Source: JAHJRJ01 sp037443685 (GTDB lineage Bacteria > Bacteroidota > Ignavibacteria > UBA10030 > BY39). Taken from it: 15,575 bases of DNA. A model generated the notes under the pieces. It was not told the DNA's origin, searched no databases, and saw only the letters and a program-made list of their open reading frames with translations. Within the stretch, counting starts at the first letter, position 1. Each line of letters starts with the position of its first letter. Position numbers and translations under genes: made by a program. The DNA lies in NCBI GenBank assembly GCA_037443685.1, contig JBBINX010000056.1:1-15575 (forward strand), in the 5' to 3' direction. Below are positions 1 to 6,281 of this stretch, piece by piece.

Positions 1-232
1 CCATATCGTCAGGCTTCCGGCGATACATTAATACGCTGCGTGTAAGTTGGTTTTCAATGGTATTTATGCCAGAGCGCAGCAATCCCGACAAACCCAAACT
101 CAATCTTTCTTCAACTGTAAACGCGGATGCTTTGTTGAGTAAGGGGTCGTTCAGAATTTGTTGTCCGCGCAAATAAACTTCAAAATATTCTTCACCTGTT
201 AACGGGTCGATCTTTATTGTAAATGTTTTCAT
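1..232 (-). CDS. maeA: Malic enzyme (malate dehydrogenase, oxaloacetate-decarboxylating), N-terminal part only
   Basis: Partial gene: only the first 77 codons lie in the window and the frame is open to the left edge. Reading the minus strand from the ATG at 232 gives MKTFTIKIDPLTGEEYFEVY..., then around residues 30-65 the hallmark N-terminal block of large-form malic enzymes: LLNKASAFTVEER, LGLSGLL and an IENQLTR-type segment. The family usually shows LLNKGtAFt-eER, L-GLLP and le-Q--R here. The enzyme oxidatively decarboxylates malate to pyruvate in the cytoplasm, using NAD or NADP. The cofactor cannot be judged because the Rossmann domain is outside the window. A GGAG Shine-Dalgarno at 241-238, five bases before the ATG, supports the start. 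It is followed upstream by pckA and an aminotransferase on the same strand, which act at the same C3/C4 node. Family assignment is fairly secure; the symbol is by analogy to the NAD-dependent enzyme. Confidence 0.8.
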   Translation of the reverse strand, partial: MKTFTIKIDPLTGEEYFEVYLRGQQILNDPLLNKASAFTVEERLSLGLSGLLRSGINTIENQLTRSVLMYRRKPDDM

Positions 233-237
233 TGATT

Positions 238-241
238 CTCC
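238..241 (-). promoter_or_regulatory. Shine-Dalgarno site of the malic enzyme gene
   Basis: GGAG on the minus strand, five bases before the ATG at 232. It fixes the start of the partial malic enzyme gene, which has no alternative upstream start with a comparable site. Confidence 0.6.
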
Positions 242-480
242 AAATTGAAGGTTTTTTGTTTAAGTATGGTTACTAATTTAAAAAACAAAATTCTTGATTC
301 GAGATAAGTTGTAAGACGAGGCGCTGGGAGTAGAAATCGCATGTTCTTGAATTGAATTCTCAATTTTTGTGTTAATATTTCGAAAATCCTTGTTTCTCTT
401 GTTAGATAATTTATCAAACACAAGTCCGTTGGCGTTTAATGCTACTAAACGTTAATTGATTTTCTTTTAGTTCACACGTA
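242..480. other. Intergenic region between pckA and the malic enzyme gene, no gene seen
   Basis: This is most of a 318-base AT-rich gap that should hold the malic enzyme promoter and 5' leader on the minus strand. I found no convincing promoter boxes, riboswitch fold or protein with family-like features. The only small structure I noticed is a 6-bp inverted repeat (cgttta at 433-438 with taaacg at 446-451), which is too short to call. A 64-residue open frame that overlaps the malic enzyme start on this strand shows no recognisable features. Confidence 0.5.
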
Positions 481-514
481 AACAACTCCGACCTCTATCG
501 AAATCGGAGTTGTC
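481..514 (-). terminator. Probable intrinsic terminator hairpin downstream of pckA
   Basis: A perfect 10-bp inverted repeat, acaactccga (482-491) and tcggagttgt (504-513), with a 12-base loop, lies 37 bases past the pckA stop. The position is right for the end of the aminotransferase-pckA transcript. The T-run following the stem on the minus strand is weak (TTTACG, counting the last stem T). On the plus strand the stem is followed by a better T-rich run (ctcttatttta), although no plus-strand gene is visible. It could therefore act on either strand or serve as a 3' stability hairpin. Confidence 0.55.
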
Positions 515-550
515 TCTTATTTTATGCTGAACGTTCTTTTCTCAAAGCTA

Positions 551-2191
551 CTATATCTTCGGTCCCGCCTTAATAACTTCAGGGGGACATCCGGCTTCGT
601 ATTTCTTAAAGTTCTCAATAAAGCGACCTGCAAGTTGTTTGTACTTCGCCATGTGAGCTTCTTTGCTGTTCCACGATGATGCCGGATCAAGAACACTTTG
701 GGGTATATCTCCGCAAGTTTCGGGTACTTCAAAACCAAAGATCGGATCTTTTTTGAACTTAACCTTCAGCAATTCACCGCTGAGTGCCGCGTTCAATAAT
801 TGACGCGTGTACTTGATGCTTATGCGTTTGCCTACACCGTACGGTCCACCAACCCAGCCGGTATTTACTAACCAGCAGTGGACGCCGTACTTCAACATTT
901 TCCGTTTAAGTAACTCCGCGTAAACGGCTGGATGGTGTACCATGAATGGCGCACCGAAGCAAGCGCTGAACGTCAGTTCAGGTTCTTTACCAAGCCCCAT
1001 CTCGGTACCTGCAACTTTCGTTGTATAGCCCGACATAAACTGGTACATCGCCTGTCCTGGAGAAAGTTTTGCTATCGGAGGCAACACTCCAAGCCCATCG
1101 CACGTTAGTAGAATAATATTCTTTGGATGTCCGCCCACCTTTTCGGGTACTGAGTTATCGATGAATTCTAATGGATATGATGCGCGCGTGTTTTCGGTAA
1201 TTGTTGCATCGTCTAAATCGATCTTCCGCGTAACCTTATCATAAACAACGTTCTCTAAAATTGTTCCGAACTTTTGAGTGCAGGCATAAATCTGCGGTTC
1301 GGCAGTGGGTGAGAGAGCAATAACTTTTGCATAACATCCCCCTTCAAAATTAAAGATACCGTCTTCGCTCCAGCCGTGCTCGTCGTCGCCTATCAGTCCG
1401 CGATTTGGGTCGGCTGAAAGTGTTGTCTTTCCAGTTCCGGATAATCCGAAGAAAAGTGCGGTGTCTTTCTCTTTTCCAATATTTGCTGAGCAGTGCATTG
1501 GCATTACTCCATCCAACGGCAGTAAGAAATTCATAACTGTGAAAATAGATTTCTTAATTTCGCCGCCGTATGCGGTGTTGCCAATAATGCCTATCTTCTG
1601 CTCGAAGTTTAAAAGAATAAAGGTTTCGGTCGATGTTCCATCTATTTGCGGAAGTCCTTTGAACGATGGTATCGAAATGATTGTGAAATCGGGCACGTGT
1701 CTTTTATATTCCTCTGCTGTTTTCGGCAGTATAAACATATTCCGTGCGAACGCGCTATGCCAAGCTTTTTCTGTGATTATGCGAATTGGTAACCGATATT
1801 CCTCATCAGCCCCCGCGTAGCAATCCTGTACAAATAAATCCCTGCCTTGTAAGAATCCTTGCAATCGACTCAGCACTTCGTTGAATTTGTCCTGATTAAA
1901 AGGTCGGTTGTACTCGCCCCACCACACTTTATCCTGCGTTGATGGTTCTTTAACAACGAATTTATCATTTGCGGATCTGCCTGTATGTTTTCCGGTGTGT
2001 GCAATGATGGGTCCCAGTTTCGAGATTCGTGCTTCACCGCGGAATGTGATTTCTTCGTATAGAGCCTCTGTCGGTAAATTCCAATAAACAGTGTTAAGAT
2101 TTGTTAAGCTGTGATTATCGAGTCCGTAATCGCTCTTGAGAGCTTTGGCTTGATCTTGAGCGGGTGTTTTAATATTCAATAAATTGTTCAT
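551..2191 (-). CDS. pckA: Phosphoenolpyruvate carboxykinase (ATP)
   Basis: Cytoplasmic gluconeogenic enzyme converting oxaloacetate and ATP to PEP, CO2 and ADP. At 546 residues it has normal length for the ATP-dependent family and appears intact. Motifs in order: GRSANDKF near residue 71 (substrate-binding arginine region), YGGEIKKS near 208 (metal and substrate lysine), MHCSANIG near 232 (metal-binding histidine), the P-loop GLSGTGKTTLSAD near 249-261, the second kinase motif IGDDEHGW near 267, and ENTRASYPLEF with the conserved arginine. I start at the ATG at 2191, not the in-frame TTG six bases upstream, because GAGGGA at 2203-2198 sits six bases before this ATG and because the ATG forms an ATGA overlap with the aminotransferase stop. 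This implies translational coupling. The downstream hairpin at 481-514 probably ends the transcript. Identification is secure. Confidence 0.97.
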   Translation of the reverse strand: MNNLLNIKTPAQDQAKALKSDYGLDNHSLTNLNTVYWNLPTEALYEEITFRGEARISKLGPIIAHTGKHTGRSANDKFVVKEPSTQDKVWWGEYNRPFNQDKFNEVLSRLQGFLQGRDLFVQDCYAGADEEYRLPIRIITEKAWHSAFARNMFILPKTAEEYKRHVPDFTIISIPSFKGLPQIDGTSTETFILLNFEQKIGIIGNTAYGGEIKKSIFTVMNFLLPLDGVMPMHCSANIGKEKDTALFFGLSGTGKTTLSADPNRGLIGDDEHGWSEDGIFNFEGGCYAKVIALSPTAEPQIYACTQKFGTILENVVYDKVTRKIDLDDATITENTRASYPLEFIDNSVPEKVGGHPKNIILLTCDGLGVLPPIAKLSPGQAMYQFMSGYTTKVAGTEMGLGKEPELTFSACFGAPFMVHHPAVYAELLKRKMLKYGVHCWLVNTGWVGGPYGVGKRISIKYTRQLLNAALSGELLKVKFKKDPIFGFEVPETCGDIPQSVLDPASSWNSKEAHMAKYKQLAGRFIENFKKYEAGCPPEVIKAGPKI

Positions 2192-3405
2192 AACCAATCC
2201 CTCACTAATTTCCGTTCACCGATAAATATCTCATTCGGTGAGTTGGGATCTATCGCCCATTTCATGCGTTCGATTCCTTGTTTAATTTCTTTGATTGTTC
2301 CGCAGTAACTAAGGCGTAAGTGACCTTCCATACCGAATTCTTTTCCAGGAACCGTAACAACGAGTGCTTTATTTAATAAGAATTGCGAAAGCTCAAGTGA
2401 ATTTTTATTATACGCACTAAAATCTGGTAAGCAATAAAATGTTCCATCGGGTTTTGTCACCTTCACGCCATTGAACGATTGCAACTCTTGCATCATAACA
2501 TTCCGGGTATTTTCGATCATCAATCGTAGTCCCTCGACGATACTTTGAATTCCCATCAGCGCACCTTCGGCGGCGGCTTGAAGTATGACTGAGGTAGTTG
2601 TTGTAATCTGTCCTTGTACATTTGTCATAATCTGAATTAACGCTTTAGGTGCAACAGTCCAGCCAATTCGGAAACCCGTCATTCCGTAGAGTTTCGAGAT
2701 TCCATTCACGACTATGACTTTAGAATTTTCTAAATCTTTTTTTGTATGCTTGTAAGCCGAAATTGGTTTTCTACCATCAAAAATTAATTTATGGTAGATA
2801 TCATCCATGATACAGTAGATACCTTTGCGCTCACATAAATCAATAATATCAGAGATGAACTGTTCGCCATACATAATTCCAGAAGGATTGTTCGGACTGT
2901 TAATGATAATTGCTTTTGTGTACGAACTCACTTTTTGTTCAATGTCTTTCATTCGCGGATGGAATGAGCCGTCTTCCGGTGTAACAATAACGGGAACACC
3001 GTAACACATCCGAACCATCTCAGGATAACTAACCCAGTATGGTGCAAGTATGATCACTTCTTCCTGCGGATTTAGTAATGTGAACAGAAGATTAAAGACC
3101 GATTGTTTCGCACCTGCTGAAACGATTATATTTTCGGGCGCAACCATTTTGTCGTAGTTCTCTTCAGTATATCTGATGATTGCTTTCTTCAAAGAAGGTG
3201 TACCATCGGTTGGTGTGTATTTTACATCACCTGTATTAAGTTTTGCTGCTGAACTTAGAATCGCGTTAATCGGAGCTTTATTTTTTGGTTCACCCGCTCC
3301 AAGGTGAATAACTGCTTCACCTTTTTCCTTCAGCAGACGAGCTTCTTCGGTAAGCTTGAGGGTTGGCGATTCAGCAATAGATCGTGCAAGTTGACTTACA
3401 TTCAT
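2188..3405 (-). CDS. Pyridoxal-phosphate aminotransferase, aspartate aminotransferase-like (class I/II)
   Basis: A 405-residue, full-length fold-type I aminotransferase. Visible marks: YTPTDGTPSLKKAI at about 63-76, NSPNNPSG at about 169-176 (PLP-ring asparagine), MDDIYHKLIF near 200 (aspartate and tyrosine contacting PLP), SKLYGMTGFRIGW with the Schiff-base lysine at 238 and phosphate arginine at 246, and RLSYCG near the C-terminus carrying the arginine that binds the substrate alpha-carboxylate. The likely reaction is aspartate plus 2-oxoglutarate to oxaloacetate plus glutamate, inferred from similarity to the I-beta aspartate aminotransferases and from pckA downstream. The segment that usually reads GEPDFxTP is GEPKNKAP here, so the exact substrate is uncertain. 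The ATG at 3405 has GAGG 11 bases upstream, a loose spacing. The stop overlaps the pckA ATG by four bases. Confidence 0.88.
   Translation of the reverse strand: MNVSQLARSIAESPTLKLTEEARLLKEKGEAVIHLGAGEPKNKAPINAILSSAAKLNTGDVKYTPTDGTPSLKKAIIRYTEENYDKMVAPENIIVSAGAKQSVFNLLFTLLNPQEEVIILAPYWVSYPEMVRMCYGVPVIVTPEDGSFHPRMKDIEQKVSSYTKAIIINSPNNPSGIMYGEQFISDIIDLCERKGIYCIMDDIYHKLIFDGRKPISAYKHTKKDLENSKVIVVNGISKLYGMTGFRIGWTVAPKALIQIMTNVQGQITTTTSVILQAAAEGALMGIQSIVEGLRLMIENTRNVMMQELQSFNGVKVTKPDGTFYCLPDFSAYNKNSLELSQFLLNKALVVTVPGKEFGMEGHLRLSYCGTIKEIKQGIERMKWAIDPNSPNEIFIGERKLVRDWL
2198..2203 (-). promoter_or_regulatory. Shine-Dalgarno site deciding the pckA start
   Basis: GAGGGA on the minus strand lies inside the last codons of the aminotransferase gene, six bases before the ATG at 2191. 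It favours that ATG over the TTG at 2197, which would directly abut the site. Confidence 0.65.
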
Positions 3406-3556
3406 TTATTAATAAACCTCATATTTTTAAAATTTTAGGGAAATGATAAGAACGGTGTTGACAAGCATATTTTACAAAAAAAAAATGATAAAAACAAAAA
3501 CGTTTGTACATGATGATATATGAAAATCTATTGATGGTTGGCTGAAAAGTATGCGG

Positions 3557-3595
3557 ATTGTCATTGCAAAGACCTAAGCGATAAAGCAATCTGTA
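3557..3595 (+). repeat. REP-like repeat, copy 1 of an inverted pair
   Basis: A unit of about 39 bases beginning tgtcattgc (3559-3567) and ending aagcaatct (3584-3592). ATTGC and GCAAT can pair within the unit, and the centre is degraded. It faces copy 2 at 3611-3653 in opposite orientation. The gtcattgc...aagcaatct layout resembles a widespread environmental bacterial intergenic repeat that I know from memory; no database was consulted. Confidence 0.6.
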
Positions 3596-3610
3596 ACCTA
3601 AAAACAAAAT

Positions 3611-3653
3611 GTTGAGATTGCTGCTCCCAACTGTAGTCGGGATCGCAATGACA
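3611..3653 (-). repeat. REP-like repeat, copy 2 of an inverted pair
   Basis: Read on the minus strand, this unit starts TGTCATTGCGA and ends AGCAATCTC, with a central hairpin in which CCCGACT faces AGTTGGG (one G-T pair). It matches copy 1 at both ends in the opposite orientation, so 3559-3653 forms a larger imperfect palindrome. Nine base pairs (tgtcattgc with gcaatgaca) lie at the outer edge and eight (agcaatct with agattgct) around the 22-base centre. It lies in the only sizeable gap besides 233-550. Confidence 0.65.
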
Positions 3654-3838
3654 TTTTAGACACCTTAACTAAGAATCAGAGGAAGAAAATGCTCTAGTAT
3701 CATTTGTACTACTTATTATAATTGTCAATATCATTCATAGACTGTTGTTTTTCTTCAAATTTCTATTAAAACTCCATCAATCGATTGTTTCAATATTAAT
3801 CATTTTATTAAGGTCCAGAACCAACCCCACATTACATC
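3654..3838. other. Intergenic region downstream of coaD, no gene seen
   Basis: AT-rich spacer following coaD on the minus strand. A TTGACA on the minus strand (3728-3723) could be a -35 element for the aminotransferase-pckA unit, but no good -10 lies at the right distance, so no promoter is called. No clear intrinsic terminator for the long hrcA-coaD unit is visible; the REP-like palindrome further downstream is the only strong structure. Confidence 0.4.
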
Positions 3839-4339
3839 TTACTTCTTACTCTTCCTCAACTTTTGAACTTTAGATTTCAGAATCTTTTGAACATAAGTCG
3901 GGACGAAGTTTGATATATCACCATCGAGTAATGCGATTTCCCGAACTATTGAGGAGTTAAGATATGTATGCTTCTCATGAGGCATAAAAAATATCGTTGT
4001 AATATCCCCTGCTAACTTCCTATTCATCAAAGCCATCTGCATTTCGTACTCGAAGTCGGAGACGGCACGTAATCCTCTGACCAACGCAATCGCCTTTTTC
4101 TTTCGTGCATAATTCACGAGAAGTCCGTCGAAGTATTCCGCCTCGGCATGCTTATCGTATTTTTTTATAACGTGCTTAACCATTCTAATACGCTCTTCAT
4201 CTGTGAAAAGCGGTTCTTTAGTCGCGTTACGAGCAATTGTAACGATTACTTTATCGAAAATCTCCAAAGCACGTTCTAAAACATCAATATGTCCATAAGT
4301 TATCGGGTCGAATGTCCCAGGGTAGATTGCAATCTTCAT
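3839..4339 (-). CDS. coaD: Phosphopantetheine adenylyltransferase
   Basis: Cytoplasmic enzyme of coenzyme A synthesis. It transfers AMP from ATP to 4'-phosphopantetheine to make dephospho-CoA. At 166 residues it is the usual size. Motifs: YPGTFDPITYGH at residues 6-17 with the TxGH nucleotidyltransferase signature, lysine 41 in RNATKEP, VRGLRAVSDFEYE mid-protein, and the C-terminal YLNSSIVREIA motif that binds ATP. It ends with a short lysine-rich tail. The ATG at 4339 overlaps the rsmD stop by four bases (ATGA), and GGAG at 4348-4345, five bases upstream inside the end of rsmD, supports this start. The rsmD-coaD pairing is a common bacterial arrangement. Identification is secure. Confidence 0.97.
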   Translation of the reverse strand: MKIAIYPGTFDPITYGHIDVLERALEIFDKVIVTIARNATKEPLFTDEERIRMVKHVIKKYDKHAEAEYFDGLLVNYARKKKAIALVRGLRAVSDFEYEMQMALMNRKLAGDITTIFFMPHEKHTYLNSSIVREIALLDGDISNFVPTYVQKILKSKVQKLRKSKK

Positions 4340-4896
4340 GATTTCTCCATGGTATTATGTTTAAAAAAAGTCACTGTCGTGTTTCCAAATTCTTTCGTTA
4401 TAGTTTTTACAAAATCGTCTGTGAATTTGAAAGACAAGTTTCTCTGATGTTCAATTATCAGGAATCCATTGTCGTTCAAAATTTTATTAGAAAATATTAG
4501 TTCAGGAATTATATCTGTCATCTCATAAGCATAAGGTGGGTCTGCGAAAATCAGGTCAAATTTTTCATTACATCTTTCGATAAACTTTACTCCATCGGCT
4601 TTTATCAGTTCACATACTTCTAAACAATTCAAATTTTCAAGGTTAGCTTTTATTAGTGAAATAGATTCTTTCGAGAGGTCAACGAAGGTACCTTTTTGGG
4701 CGCCTCTACTGAGTGCTTCGATACCTAAGCTTCCTGTGCCGGCAAATAAGTCGAGAACTTTTACATTTTCTATATTTAATTTATGCTGTAAAACATTAAA
4801 AATTGTTTCCTTGACACGGTCGGTTGCCGGACGTATGTCATATTTAGATGCATCATTAAGCTTTCTGCCTTTGTACTTACCGGCGATAACTCGCAT
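4336..4896 (-). CDS. rsmD: 16S rRNA (guanine(966)-N(2))-methyltransferase
   Basis: An SAM-dependent methyltransferase of 186 residues that modifies G966 of 16S rRNA in the small-subunit P site. Visible features: the N-terminal RVIAGKYKGRKL, the RPATDRVKETIFN block at about 22-34, the SAM-binding DLFAGTGSLGIEAL at about 49-62, and the catalytic ADPPY (118-122) typical of N2-guanine/N6-adenine methyltransferases. The ATG at 4896 directly follows the TAA of the PilM-like gene, and AAGGA about eight bases before the ATG lies in the end of that gene. Its own stop overlaps the coaD start. Fold and family are secure; target position G966 is inferred from family membership. Confidence 0.95.
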   Translation of the reverse strand: MRVIAGKYKGRKLNDASKYDIRPATDRVKETIFNVLQHKLNIENVKVLDLFAGTGSLGIEALSRGAQKGTFVDLSKESISLIKANLENLNCLEVCELIKADGVKFIERCNEKFDLIFADPPYAYEMTDIIPELIFSNKILNDNGFLIIEHQRNLSFKFTDDFVKTITKEFGNTTVTFFKHNTMEKS

Positions 4897-5772
4897 TTAC
4901 GGTTTCCTTAATGCAATACCTACTGCAGGAGCAAAGCGCTGAAGTGAATTAGCAAATCTGTCGAAATTTTTTACACTGAGAGAATGAGTGATGCTCTTGA
5001 AAGGATTCAAGATTTGAACATTCGGTGATATTTCGGTTCGCAAAGTCTTTAGAGTTTCTAAATCAGCGTTAGGACCGTGAATAAAGATATTCTCTATGTT
5101 CTTCCCTGATACAAAAATTTGTAGAAATTGGAGAATCATTTCTATGTTTGCCTCCTGCCAAAAATTATAATCGGTCAGATGTCCGTTAGAATAATGGCTA
5201 AATTCAACGTGTGCTGGTGAGAAACCGACCAAAATACTTTCCTGTGTCTTTGTTTCGGGATAATTATGAAGCAGGGCACCTTCGGCAGCGAATTGTGTAG
5301 CATCTAGAATATTTAAATTTAATCCTGCTGCGTGAATGTAATCGTGAATAGCATAGACGAGTGAGCGTTTAACAGAAACTGATAAAATATCGTGAGTATT
5401 TTTATCTTGATGAACTTTTAATAAATGCATGTCGCTAATATAATCTCGAGAGTGATAATTCGGTAATAATTGAGATAGCTCCCAGTTCAAGTGTTCATTT
5501 TGTTGATCACGATGAAGTGTTGAATCTATCGGAAAAACATGTGTAAACAACATTGTTCTACTAAGGGCGATAGAAACGGTTTTACTTTTTTCGGGTAGTT
5601 TTGAGCTGTGAATCGTTAATGGTTTTAAAAACCAAGTATCCGATTTATCATACTCGGTTCGTTTATATTCTTCAATAAAAAATAATTCTGTTTTTAACTC
5701 GCTACTATTCAGTATTACAAACTCTGCTGAATCGCCTTCTATGCTGAGACCTGCTACTATACGACTAGTCAT
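4897..5772 (-). CDS. PilM-like actin-fold protein with degenerate phosphate loops (possibly DUF3822-related)
   Basis: A 291-residue soluble protein without signal peptide or membrane segment. Several blocks follow the order seen in type IV pilus protein PilM: an acidic LNWELSQLLP segment at about 95-104, ILSVSVKRSLVYAI followed by AAGLNLNILDATQFA at about 129-162, IFIHGPNADLETL at about 229-241, ILNPFKSI at 254-261, and a C-terminal FAPAVGIALR. PilM normally carries DxG-type phosphate loops. Here the corresponding places read LSIEGDSAEF (9-18) and LVGFSPAHVEF (181-191), so ATP binding may be lost. No pilN, pilO or pilQ lies nearby. From memory, Bacteroidota often have a DUF3822 gene beside rsmD; this may be its relative. 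It sits between a ComEA-like gene and rsmD with tight spacing. The Shine-Dalgarno is weak. Fold is likely; function is not known. Confidence 0.7.
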   Translation of the reverse strand: MTSRIVAGLSIEGDSAEFVILNSSELKTELFFIEEYKRTEYDKSDTWFLKPLTIHSSKLPEKSKTVSIALSRTMLFTHVFPIDSTLHRDQQNEHLNWELSQLLPNYHSRDYISDMHLLKVHQDKNTHDILSVSVKRSLVYAIHDYIHAAGLNLNILDATQFAAEGALLHNYPETKTQESILVGFSPAHVEFSHYSNGHLTDYNFWQEANIEMILQFLQIFVSGKNIENIFIHGPNADLETLKTLRTEISPNVQILNPFKSITHSLSVKNFDRFANSLQRFAPAVGIALRKP

Positions 5773-5807
5773 ATTTTTCGCCCGATTGTTATTCTATTTT
5801 TATAAAA

Positions 5808-6272
5808 TCACTCAAAAATTAAATAGGGTTTAATTTGCTCCAACTTCTTTTTACCAATACCTTTTACGTTCAACAAATCTTCGGCTGTTTTAAATAATTT
5901 TACATTTTCCCGATACGCAATAATTCTCTCAGCAATTACTTCACCAGTTCCGGGCAATTTCATTATTTCCGACTTACTCGCTATGTTAATATTTATGCGT
6001 TGAGTACTTGAGAGTTTTTTCTTTTGGAGAGCTTTAGTTTGTGATGATACAGAATCTGACAATATATTCATATTGCTGGAAGAAAATTCTGATTTTTGTA
6101 TGAAAGCTGCGTCAGCATCAGCATAATTAAAGACCTGCTCACTCGTCAAAAAAGTTGTTTTATAAATTTTAATGCCTGAACCGGTAATAAAAATTGTTAC
6201 CAAGAAGAAGACAACTTTAATCTCATTCGGTGTAAATCCTATAGATTTTTGTATTTTCTCGATTAAGTTCAT
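5808..6272 (-). CDS. Membrane-anchored ComEA-like helix-hairpin-helix DNA-binding protein
   Basis: A 154-residue protein with one N-terminal hydrophobic segment at about 18-38 (VVFFLVTIFITGSGIKIY), a polar linker, and a C-terminal tandem helix-hairpin-helix domain at about 94-153. That domain has INIASKSEIMKLPGTGEVIAERIIAYRE and LLNVKGIGKKKLEQIKPYL, matching the ComEA pattern LPGIG...RII.YR...F....L..VKGIG. ComEA proteins bind duplex DNA non-specifically outside the cytoplasmic membrane during natural transformation. Whether this one works in DNA uptake or elsewhere cannot be told from the sequence. It begins nine bases after the dnaJ stop with no strong ribosome site, so it is probably co-transcribed with hrcA-grpE-dnaJ. 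The PilM-like gene follows 35 bases later. The domain call is secure; the role is inferred. Confidence 0.88.
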   Translation of the reverse strand: MNLIEKIQKSIGFTPNEIKVVFFLVTIFITGSGIKIYKTTFLTSEQVFNYADADAAFIQKSEFSSSNMNILSDSVSSQTKALQKKKLSSTQRININIASKSEIMKLPGTGEVIAERIIAYRENVKLFKTAEDLLNVKGIGKKKLEQIKPYLIFE

Positions 6273-6281
6273 GTTGTTCTG

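Noticed and set aside
517..738. Minus-strand open frame of 73 codons overlapping the end of pckA.
   Set aside because: It lies mostly in another frame of a secure gene and shows no family features.
1461..1820. Plus-strand open frame of 119 codons inside pckA.
   Set aside because: It is antisense to a well-conserved enzyme and has no recognisable domain or ribosome site.
3419..3607. Minus-strand open frame of 62 codons in the intergenic gap.
   Set aside because: It runs through one of the REP-like repeats and its translation is low-complexity and unlike any family I know.
3723..3728. TTGACA on the minus strand, considered as a -35 box for the aminotransferase-pckA unit.
   Set aside because: No acceptable -10 lies 16-19 bases downstream, and the promoter consensus of this lineage is uncertain.
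3778..3787. Perfect palindrome caatcgattg downstream of coaD, considered as an operator or terminator.
   Set aside because: Ten bases with no loop and no T-run; such short AT-rich palindromes arise often by chance.
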